From positions 1,138,105 through 1,202,104 of the forward strand of contig CAJNDS010002313.1 in the NCBI GenBank assembly GCA_905221605.1: a stretch of 64,000 nt of DNA, given 5' to 3'. Origin of the DNA: Symbiodinium natans. Lineage: Eukaryota; Sar; Dinophyceae; Suessiales; Symbiodiniaceae. Position 1 is the first letter of the stretch. Each line of letters starts with the position of its first letter. Of this stretch, positions 9,161-20,800 are shown in pieces. Below the pieces are notes generated by a model, which saw nothing but the letters and a program-made list of their open reading frames with translations, ran no database searches and had not been told where the DNA came from. The position numbers and the translations under genes are program-made.

Positions 9161-11749
9161 CTCAAGACTGCGGGATGCTCAGGTATAGGGTTTAGGGTTT
9201 AGGGTTTAGGGTTTAGGGTTTAGGGCGTAGAGTTTGGGGTTTAGGGTTTAGGGCTTCGGGTAAGCGACCCGAAACCTTAAGCCCCTGAAACTTTAGAGGC
9301 TTTGGGGGCTTTAGGTTTTACAAGGGCCCGGGGAGCATTTTGCTTGAGATTATCTGGTCGGCTGGGTATGAGAAACCCCCAGACAACGCGTATAGGGTTC
9401 AGGGTTTAGGGTTTAGGGTTTAGGGGTTTTGAATTTAGGGTTTTCAAAGTTGGGAACGGTGTCAGAGAAATAAAGACTGAGCATACACCTAAACCCAGGG
9501 TAACCTAGGAATAAGAAGGGTGGCCCTTTTGGTTTCAAGGGGCTTACAGGAGAACCCAAGCCCCAAAAAAAAGGGGAATAAGGGCCTAGTCCAGGCCCTA
9601 GATGGCTTTCCCTCGGCTCCGAGTGTGTAGTTACTAGGCAATATTGCTGCTTTGCGGTTGGAGGTCTAGACACACCTGGTAGCCCAGTAAACCATACTAC
9701 GAATCAGGGTCAAACCTTAAACCCTAAACCCTAAGCTCCAAGCCCTAAACCCTAAACCTTAAACCCTAAACCCTTTTCTGGCGTTGGTTACTTTTTAAGG
9801 GAACCTATCACCAACACAAGTGGAGCAAAAACCACACCACGGGGCTGCCAAAAAAGTGCCAGAAGGTGAAACAGGGTCGAGTGGCTGTTTAAGTTTAGGG
9901 TTTAGGGTTTAGGGTTTATATAGGGTTTAGGGTTTAGGGTTTGGGTTTAGGGTTTAGGGTTTAGGGTTCAGGGTTTAGGGTTTAGGGTTTAGTGCTTAGG
10001 GTTCAGGGTTTAGGGTTTAGGGTTTAGGGTGGTTTAGGGTTGTTTAGGGTTTAGGGTTTATTAGGGTTTGGGGTTGGGGGTTTGGGGTTGGGGGTTTGGG
10101 GTTTGGGGTTTCGGGGACGAGCCTCCACGTAGGTCTGGAACTTGCCATGTGAACCTGACATCAGCCCTAAGCCATGGGCCCCACTTTCGGTCTAAGGTTT
10201 ACCTGAAGCCTTCAATGTATAGTTCCCTTTCGGAATCGCTTTATATGGGGGTGCAGGGGTGCAGTTTATCACACAAAACAAGTACTACATTAGGAGCAGG
10301 CAGGTATGGGCTAGGGTTTAGGGTGCTGCAGCCCAACGCCGTACAACCTACAACGCACCAATATTCTCACTTCTGAACCAGGGAGCGCAATGTTCGGGTT
10401 TTGGGTTTTAGGTTTGGGGCTCAGGTTTTTGCCAATTTCATGCAATCCCTAAACCCCAAACGATGCTGGCAAAGGGATTGGCTTTTTTGGCTGATGTTTG
10501 GAGGCTGCACTACGGGCAAATTGTTGATTTTAGGGCTCCAAAGCATAACACCAAACAGCTCCGTTTAGGGTTCGGGTCATAGCCCTACAAGGAGGCCCGC
10601 TAGAGACACAAGGACCCTACATAAGGATCCTAACTTAGGGTATAAGTCCCTTATCTGTAGTTAATATGGTAAGGGGGCCCCTCCTTGCGGTTCATGATGC
10701 TTTTACTTTGCCTACAGAGCCTGCCTCAACACCATTTGCCTCTCGGGCCCTTTTCCAGTTTCGAGAAGCTGGCTTTGGGTTTAGCAACCCCCCTCCCCCC
10801 CTCCCGGCATTCAGCCAAAAAACTGAGTGTCGATGCCCCCCCCCCCCCCCCCCCCCCGCCCCCCAGGCAATAGACTCTAGCCCTAAGCACCATTGCCAAC
10901 CCCCTGAACCCGAAAACCGAAACCCTAAACCCTAAACACGAAACGCTAAACCCTAAACCCTAAATCCTAAACCCCAAGCCCTAAACCCTAAACCCTATAC
11001 CGCATACCCCCAGAATGGAAGCCAGGTCTCGAATGAGCCAGGTCTGGTCCTCAGATTGTGAATGGTCAAGCCCTCACCTAAATAGGGTTTAGGGTTTAGG
11101 GTTTAGGGTTTAGGGTTTAGGGTTTAGGGTTTAGGGTTTAGGGTTTAGGGTTTAGGGTTGGGTTTTAGGGTAACGTACTTGCTATATGGGTATTTGGGGC
11201 CCAAGTATATAATTGTTAGGTACATGGACCCTTCGGGAGGGGCCTTTGGGGGTTTGCATTGGAAGAACGCTTCCCTAGGTTTAGGGGTTAGGGTTTAGGG
11301 TTTAGGGTTTAGGGTTTAGGGTGTATGGTTTTGGGGTTTTGGGCTTATGACACCTGAGCAAAAGGGAAGCATACCCAAGGAGTCAAGGTATAGTTTCCAT
11401 CGTAAAGGTACAAGCCATACGTCACGCAGCACGTGTCTGGTGTATTGTGTAAGCGTATGTGGGTGCGTACGAGGGTGAGATCCACCAAAACATGTGATAA
11501 AAGGGATTGGAAAACATTTACACCATGGGATCCAGGATTTTCGGGTGCAAGGGTTTAAGGGCTAGGGGTTGTGGGTTTAGGGTCCAAAGAGTTCAAAGTC
11601 TGCTTTTTTTATGAATGTGCTGATATTTACCAACAATTTTGTCATTCCGGTCATGTTGTTTAAGCTCTTATGGCAGGTGTAGCTGTCTCTGTCTGTGTCT
11701 GTCTCTGTGCCTGTGCCCTGTGCCTGTGCCTGTGCCTATCTCAGTGTCA

Positions 11750-11784
<35 letters not shown>

Positions 11785-11791
11785 CGCGCAT

Positions 11792-11835
<44 letters not shown>

Positions 11836-14800
11836 TTTGTGTGTCGGTCGTGTGTTTCTGTCTTCAAACAGTGCAACAGACTCTGTCTCTTTCGACCGGG
11901 CTGAATTGGGAATTGGGGGGGAATGGCTTACTTAGCGCATGTCCGAATGTGTATATGCTGGGGCAGGTGGCATGCAGTAAGTGGCTTGTTGCATGTCTTC
12001 TTCGGTACTTGAAGTGTGGCGGGCGGTATCTCCGTGTCAGTCTAACAGCGTGCAACAGCCTCTTGTGTCAAACACTCTGAATCCCAAACCCCATATAAGA
12101 AACCACAAACCCTACACTCTAAACCCTAAACCAACCCCAAACCCTAATTCCTATTTAAACCCTAAACCCTAAACCCGAAGGTATCTCCACAAGTCCGGAA
12201 CCTTAACCTCGAACACCGCAACCCCCGGACTGCAAGCCGCAGGCATGGATGAGCTTGTTGACGTCGATGGCGCGCGCCGTGCCGCGCAAGCGAAGACAGC
12301 CCATCAGAAACTCCTCACTTTTCAGGGTGGGTACGGGAGGGGAGGGTAGGGGGGGGGTGGGGGGGGGGGGGGGGTAGGGGGGGGGGGGGGTCTGAGGGGG
12401 TAGGGGGAAGGGGGGGGGTAAGGGGGGAGGGGGGGGGGGGGTAGGGGGGGGGTACGTGCCCTGGCTTATGAGGGCGGTCACAACCTACAACCCGAACCTT
12501 TGGCTGTTCAAGGTCTAGTATATCGATGTCGGGTCAGGTCTAGGGGTTTATAGGTCTTACCTAGAGTATGTCACTAAGTTTCCGAAGATTTACAAAGGTG
12601 CGGTGCCCTAGTCCTTGGGTACATCTTTACCCTCCTTTGCAGGTAGATACAGAGCCCATCTAGGGGTTGTACCCTGGACCCTGAATAAACAGCTGACAAC
12701 CTCTCGAGCCGGATAGGCAGCCTCAATCTCCACATCACCTCCGTCATCGAGGTCCAAGAGCTTAAAGAAAGACCACGCCTCGAGATTGATTGCAACCCTA
12801 AATCCTATAAACCCTAAACCCTTGAGTGTCTTGGCTTGTTCAGTGCCGCTTGGGCTTACTTCTCCAATACCCAAGGGGAAAAAAGGTTAAACTTTATTGT
12901 TCCTACAAAATAAGGAAACCCAAAAAGTTTAAAGTTCAACTATTGGCCAAGTCAGTGGGGTTTAGGGTCTCCAAGAGGTTTCAGGGTGCACAGTGCGGGA
13001 CTACAGCCCGAGCTCTCGCAGTGGCCACCCTTCAAGAACCTGGTTCCAGTTCAGGGCTTAGGGTTTAGCATATCGTTGGTCCTTTAACTTAGGATCCCTT
13101 TTTTGGGTTTAGGGTTAAGGGCTTCAGGGTCCTCATTATAAGGTGCTGGGCTTTACAGGGGACCCCCCAAAATCTCAAAAGGGGCCCTAGTTTAGAGAAC
13201 TACCCATATGGCAAATGGGATTTAGGGCGTCAAGGCCTTAGTTGGTCAGTTTTGTTGGCTCAGCCTTGTTTAGCTTAGCTCGGGGTTTCTTTGGTGCGTC
13301 TATGTCTGAATCTTACCGGGGGGGGGGGGGGGGTCCAAATTAAGGTGACTCGTCCGAAGCAGATCGATAAAAACCTAAATCCTAAACCCTAAGCCCTAAA
13401 CCTAAACCCTAAACCTAAACACTAAACCCTAAACCCTAAACCTTAAACCCCAAGCCTACGATTGTTAGCCAAATGCTACCCCTCATGGGTTCCTACAAGA
13501 CCCTTGCCAGGTCCAACAAAAGGCAGGAAAACCGAACCTACGCGCACGTTTGCTATACCTGGGACTCTACTGACCTACAGGGTTTAGGGTTTAAGGGTTT
13601 AGGGGGGTTTAGGGTAGTACCTACCCTTAATTAGCAAGCATATCCCATACAAATGTAGGAAAAGAGGGTCCCAGGTCCCAGGTACCCCCCTTAGAACCTT
13701 AATAACAAATGCTATATATATACATATACATATATATATATATATACACATATGGATATATATATATATATATATAATTTTCCCTGGGGGACTGAAATAC
13801 AAGATTCCTAAGGGAGGGCTATATCTTGGGGACTGGATGAACCCCAAAAGGGCTTGTGGTCCAGCTGCACCCCTTTCTTAAAGGAATCTTCGGAATCATG
13901 TGGGCCTCCAAGGGCCTACTTTTGAAGTCTTCTCCCCACCCAACCAGACTCGGACTTTCCCAATAAATCGAAAACTTGACTTTATGGCAGGTCCCCCCCC
14001 ACCCGCAGAGCATCACAATGTCCTTCTGAATTCCACCGCTGCCACCAGGGCACATCCCAAACGTCGAGCCCTAGGACCTCGAAGTAGGCTTTCACGGCCG
14101 GGGAGTTGATCTTCTCTTCGAACATGGCGAAGGTAATGATGCCTGTTTGGTCGTCACCCAGACAGCTGAAGAGTGCCCGGATCTTCTTAATGTGGGCTTG
14201 CTTGTTCTTCAAGATGGAGTGCACAACTGCCGCGTGGTCATTCTGCGCGCTTTCGATGGCTGTCTGGCAGAAGACTCCTTTGCACACAAATCAGGGCACA
14301 CCATGAACGATCTACACTCTTGTTGAAGGCATGTGCTGCGGACCTCTGCTGCAAGATACTAGGGGTACGTTTGGGGACCCTATAAAAATCAAACAAGTTA
14401 TGGCTTTGTAAGGGTTATGCAGGGGATTCAGGGTTACCTACCCCTGAGCAGGCACCAGCGTCTTACATCAGCTTATCTACACCATGCAAAAGCCCGCAAA
14501 GCGACCGGGGATCTCGGAAACCTGAGAACCTCCGGCAAATTTTCTTGCTGCAAGTTCAAAGGCAGCCCACAAACCATCCAGCTTGTTCCATGATGGCAAC
14601 TTGAAGGTTTAGGGCTTAGGGTTTGGGGTTTAAGGTTCAGGGTTTAGGGTGCAACTCGCACATCTTCCACTTGTCGCTGCTGGATACAAAGTCGTGAAAA
14701 CCAACAAGTTTCATCCCTAATGAGCGAAACAGCTGTCCGAAACGTTCAACCACGAAATGCCACAACTCTCAAACCGAAGAAACCAAAGCAGCCAACAACC

Positions 14801-17800
14801 AAACTGAGATTAGCTTGTCCTTGTGAAAACATGTTGTGCTGCCGAGATTCCTGTCACCACATTGAGCACAGCGAAGTACGTGAAACAAATATAGAACCTT
14901 ACTTCGAAAAAATCTCAGCCCGGCGGATTGTCACGATGAACCTTCATTTGGGCCCGTTCGAATCCACCTTTTAGATATTGAGCCCATGCCCGTTGTGTCG
15001 TCCTTGCGGATTGATGTCAGTCTGTCACATGTTTGGGACAAGCAACTAGAACCGTGTTTAGACACTCGATTTGTGCAACATGTGACCATGTTGGGAACTA
15101 AAAGGACATAAAGCAGGATCGTACCATTACCCACACTACGAGCACGCTCCTAGCCGTCAACACATGGACCATGAACCATTTCTGCGTTCATGTACACCTC
15201 AAGGTATCGACAACATTGCAACAACGCAGCAAGAACAAAGCCACCCAAAGCGGAGAGATCTCCATCAGCGGCGCCATCACCTTGCACGTCGCTCAGGGTC
15301 ACACGAGGTTCCGTCACTAAATTTCAGCAAAGATCGCAGGCTGGTGTTGACACATGCTGATTGAACAATTGGGGGGGAGTGGAGGGCCCAGCCACATATG
15401 TACACATATATATATATATATGTATACATATATATATATATAAACATATATACATATATATATATATGTGTGTATACATATATATATATATACTACATTT
15501 ATTTCGATGATATCGAGGCCAACCCTGATTCCTACGGAAATTTGGCGGGCGGCCTTCATTTTTCTAGAGCCAAATGTGTTCAAGTCAGTCGCTTTATAGC
15601 TTCTGTGAAACATGTTTCTACCTGCAGTTTTGCCCTCATGTCATGAGTTATGCTAAGTGAGCTTAAGAACACTACGGCCTTGCCACTCCAATTGCGTTGC
15701 CGCACCTTGGAGAAAGCAGCTGTGCCTTCACTGTCGTTTCGATAGTTTTGCCCGTAGTCTTCCTACTCCCCCTTCTCACGCGCAGAATTCACCGCTGCAA
15801 GCCTAAGCAGTTTCTGCTTCAGTATCGTAAGCGCTTCCGCTTCTCAAAAGACAGTGCCGAGAAACAGCGCCTAGTTGTACCAGGCTGCTGCGTGCAAAAA
15901 ACGCACGCTGTCCAACGGAAGTCCGTACGTGACGCTCGACCTGACCCACTTGCCACTGCGCCCACGTGCCAAATCCAAGCAATTGTGATAGTCAACAGAA
16001 AGCTGTAGGGCCTTGAAATCTGATGGCAAACGGAGCTCCTGGATCTCACGCAAAGAGCCGTCTTCCGACCAAACCAAAACCTTCGTCCACTCCGGTAGAA
16101 GCACGCTGTGTGGCCCACTCGGGGCACTAGGCACTAGGCACTAGGCTGCAACCTACCGCGACGTCGGTCCTGATGGCGGAGTCCTCACACGCCACGATGA
16201 TGACCGCGAACGCTCCCGCGCCAAAGCAAAGGATGACGAGGGTTCAGCTGTTTCCTCGCCATCTCCGCCGCCCGCAATAGTGATGTACTCCTCGGCGTCT
16301 GCCGGTACAGGGTCAATAGCGCTAGTGTCTGGCACACCGTGAATTCCTGCTGGGATCTCGGAGGCCTCACTATCCTCACCGGGGTCGCGGAAAAATCGAG
16401 GCATGGTCTCACGGAGCTTAACCAACAACGCCGCTTCTGAGGTACCAACTTCGGCCACCAAAGAACTCACGGAACGCCGTTTCTGGATCAGCCTTTCTTT
16501 TCCCCCACGATTCCACTTAATCGAGTCCCAGACCCGCGTTGAAACCTGCGCAGGTTTGACCCAGTGGCAGACCGAAGAAGCAACGATGTCGAGGACTTCC
16601 AAATGCCCAGGATCAACCGCAAGCTCGTGAGAGCCTACGGCTGATAACCAGATGATATCGGGGCCAACCCTGATTTCTACAGAAACTTGGCGGGCGGCCT
16701 TTCTTTATCTTGAGCCAAATGTGTGTCAGTCGCTTTCTTGCTTCTGTGAAACATGTTTCTACCTGCAGTTTTGCCCTCATGTCAACAGTTACGCTACGTG
16801 AGCTTAAGAACACTATTGTCTTGCCTCTCCAAGTGCGTTGCCGCACCTTGGAGAAAGCAGCTGTGCCTTCACTGTCGTTTTGACAGTTTTGCCCGTAGCC
16901 TTCCTAGTTATTTTCCACACATATATGTATACATATATATGTATATGCTTATACATACGCATATATTCCTAAACACAAATACATATGCACACATATATGT
17001 ATGTGTGTGTATACATATATGTGGGGGGGGGGAGTAATGACACTGCGAGGCAACGATGGTACGTCGTCGCCGGACACAAGGCTGCAGGTTCTGCGTGGTC
17101 CAGTAAGCAGCGAGTAAAACGCGGATGAAGACATGTCTGTGTAGATCGTCAAAAGGCCGCCGTCGATCCAGCACAAATTCCTAGAGGTTCTCAGATGTAG
17201 TACTGCTTCGCAATTAGCTACGCCAAAATCCCAAAACCCTATTTAGCGCACTTTCGAGGTACCAAATTCCATCGTAAGCCTTCGAGTGGACTCTAAAATC
17301 GTGACGGCATACATAGCTAGCAAGCTACAAGCGGTTTTGACCAAGCCAAGATGGCACAGTAATGGATGGTATGGAAAAGGATCGACGGGAACTGGTGAAG
17401 AAACCAGGGAAGCAGGGCAAACCAAACAATTTCAACGTGCCTACAGCCCAAAGGAAATATCAGTCAAAAATCGCTGCCTTATGGGTTCACTGCGATGGCC
17501 CGAAGATCCCCACAAGAAGCGCTAAGAAATCTTCCCAGGCAACCAGGTATACCTATAGGCGGTACATGATGTACGGCGCAAATTTCTTGTTTGTCTGAGG
17601 GCCATTGAAGTTTCGTGAGTGGGCTATCGAATGCCAGGATTTCAAATTTGGCAAACTTCTCATGGGTGTAAGAATGATTGTTCAGATTTCAAACAGCAAG
17701 GGTGTAGAGTTCAGGTTTGGGAGGTTTCAAGATGCTTCAAAGTTTGGCCTGGGCTCAGGATTCTCAATGTCGGGCCTGGCATGGGCTATACGAGCACGAA

Positions 17801-20800
17801 TGAGACCCGACTTCTGCCTACAATAGCACATGTTCTTTTCAGATTCTGAAACTGCTGGTGTAGGAACTGTCGCTGCTCTGCGTGTCGCTGCTGCTGAAGC
17901 TTGCAGCTTGCTGCAGCAAGCGTTTCTTGGTGCTGAGTCGTGCTGCTTGTGCACCCCCAAGAAAGGACCAAAGCCGTCACAAGTGCACAAAAGGCCGAAA
18001 TGGCCCAGAACAGACACGAGAGCTTCAATTGAGCAGGGCCAGGGGATAAGTTATTTTCTGGCTGAGATTGCACATCTGCTTTTCAACTGAACCTCTCGTG
18101 TCTGTTCCGGGGCTTTCGTGCACCTGAGACGGCTTTGTGACTTCCTTGGGGAACACAGGACGTTTTCGGGATCTGCCTAGACCACTTGCGAGGATTCCAA
18201 GGAAGGCCTTGCCCGAATGGCAGTGTGGCACACTTTGGGATGTTCCCCCTTATACTGACAGTCCTTATTAGGGAGTAGACTAGGGGGGGTACTGTCGTCC
18301 CGATTAAGGACTGTCAGTAGAAGGGGGAACATCCCAATGTGTGTCACACTTCGACATACACGTCTGTTGGGCATGTGGCCACCGAACTTGTGTTCGTATT
18401 TGGCGAGTGTGTAGTCGTTTTCCAATCAGGCAAAACAACACGACATGACAATGTCCCGCCCCTTCCTAACCTCGTTAACGCAAAAAGCACCGTCTGTCAT
18501 ATGCCACTAAATCCGAAACCCCAAACCCTCAACCTAAACCCCAAACCCGAGGGGTCCGTAAGCTGGCATTTCCTGAATCACCTGCGGGCGGAGCTGGTTA
18601 GGGAGCCATGTGTTACGGGGCCATCTTAGGGACCCAGACGCACCCCCGCCCCCCCCCTCCCCGCCCACGCACAAGTACCCATAAAGAGCATGCCATGTTC
18701 AATTCTGGGAGAGCGAGGGTTTAGGGTTTAGGGTTTAATTAGGCTTTAGAGTTCAGGGTTGCATTCCAGCGCGCCTCGCACCAGTTAATCCCGCCGGACA
18801 CGCCCATGAAGAGGCTGAGCATAGTACTGAGTGACAGCAGGGGCTCTTCCAGGAGTCCATATGCAACCCTGACCCCTAAACCCTAAACCCTAAACCCCAA
18901 GCCCTGAACCCTGAACCCTGAGGCCCCCAAGCTGGAAATACAAATACAAAAGCCCTCAAGGGTATCCCAAACAAGGACGAAATGAGGCCTGGCAGCCCCG
19001 TGGCAGTGGTTCAGGGTATAGGGTTCGCAGCGACGTGAAGCGAACTCTCGAAGTCGAAACCCTTAAACTCCGAACCCTTTTAGGGTTTAGGGTTTAGGGT
19101 TTAGGGTGTAGAGTTTAGGGGAACCCTAAACCAAGCCAAGCATCTGGTACAGTGAGCGGTAGTATCGATGGCTTGCGTCTGCTTCTCGCAGCGGTAACTC
19201 TGGTGACTCCGGGTCCAAAACATAGTCCTGACTGGGACACGCACCCAACAACCCTGAAAAACCTGAAGTAATACAAGCCATAAACCCTGCAACCCTAAAC
19301 CCTAAACCCTAAACCCTAAACCCTAACCCTAAACCCTAAACCCCCTAACCCTAAACCCTAAACTCTAAACTAGCACCGAGTGCCAGCAGCCTGCAAGCCA
19401 CAAGCTGTTCAAAGCCCAGGTGCATTCACCGCCTGGGTAAACAGTACCTGATGCATGATGATCAGCTCTCTGGGGTTTAGGGTTTAGTGTTTAGGGTTTA
19501 GGGAGATTATAATCGGGCTAATCTAGGCTTCAAGAGGGCCGACGGACTACCGTCCTTCTTCGAGTTTCTCTAAGGGAGAATACATGGGAGGGAGAATACA
19601 TGGTGCATTAATATCGCCCCTTAGTTTCGTTAAAGGGGTCTGAAGTATGCCCTATACCCTAAACTCGAAACCCTCCCTAAACTATGGGCCCTTGGGTTTT
19701 ACGGGGTACAAGGGGCACATAAGGGTTCCCGAACTTAGGGTCCATGTGAAGGGTGGCTTTAGGGTTTCAGGCTGTAGGGTGTTTTAGGGCGTAGGCCTCC
19801 GCTCCTGTGATTCGTATACCTTCACTTACAACCCTGACTCCCCCCCAACTATGCAGAGCCGCTTAGGGTTTAGGGTTTAGGGTTTTGGGGCTGGGCACCT
19901 AGTCACCAAGTCCACCAACAAAAGCTACAAAAAAAACAGCAAACCTTAAACCATAAACCGTTTAACCCTAAACCCTAACCCTGAACCCTAAACCCTAAAC
20001 CCTAAACCTTAAACCCTAGACCCTGCAAGCCCGAAGGCCCAAATCCATGACTCCAGAAGCTCTCGATATGAACCGTGTCTACTATTTGTTTAGGACCCCC
20101 CCCCAAAAAGTATATACATATATGTATAAATATAAATAAATAAATATATATATATATACATATGTACATATATATATATGTATATATACTCTTTCCGTAT
20201 ATGGCTAATGTAGGGATGACTATCTTGTTTTTTTTTTTTTTTTGGGGGGGGGGTTCTTAAGCAAGTAGTAGGTGTACTTCTTAGGGATCGACTGTAACAT
20301 GACAAAAGCCCAGGCACCAAAGGAACTAACAAAAAGAAGGAAGTCTGCAGCAGAGCCTGCTGACCCAGAACACCCCTAAACCCTAAATCCCCATTAAACC
20401 CCCAACACCCAGAGACCCTAAACCCTAAGGCCTAAAACTTTCCTAAGTGCAGAAACGCTAGGCCCTTAATCCCTCAGTCCGAAACAGGAGTAGCCTAGGA
20501 GTAAATGGGGTGCCTTTTTTGGTTTAACGGGGCTTACAACGCGAATTATACACTGAAACAATGCAATAAGGGTCCACTGTGGGTCCTAGTAGCCCAAAAC
20601 CCTAAACCCTGAACCCTGGACCCTAAACCCTAAACCCTAAACCCCAAACCCCAAACCCCCAAAACAAACGGGAATAAGGGTCCACTGTGGGTCTGAGCCG
20701 GAAGTTCCCTGTCAGGTTGCTGCGAAGACGTAGACGATCACGCCCAGCAACATTAAGGCCCAGAAGAGAGACTTCAACCTTGGGGGGGTTTAGGGTTTAG

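Noticed and set aside
11639-12080. Cys/Val-rich secreted-like proteins
   Set aside because: Three overlapping frames over a GT/CTGTGC microsatellite; no independent support.
17786-18073. Hydrophobic minus-strand segment [20 protein letters not shown] as S6 of gene A
   Set aside because: It overlaps a long inverted repeat, lacks the expected motif near the end of S6 and offers no phase-matched junction to the 14277 exon.
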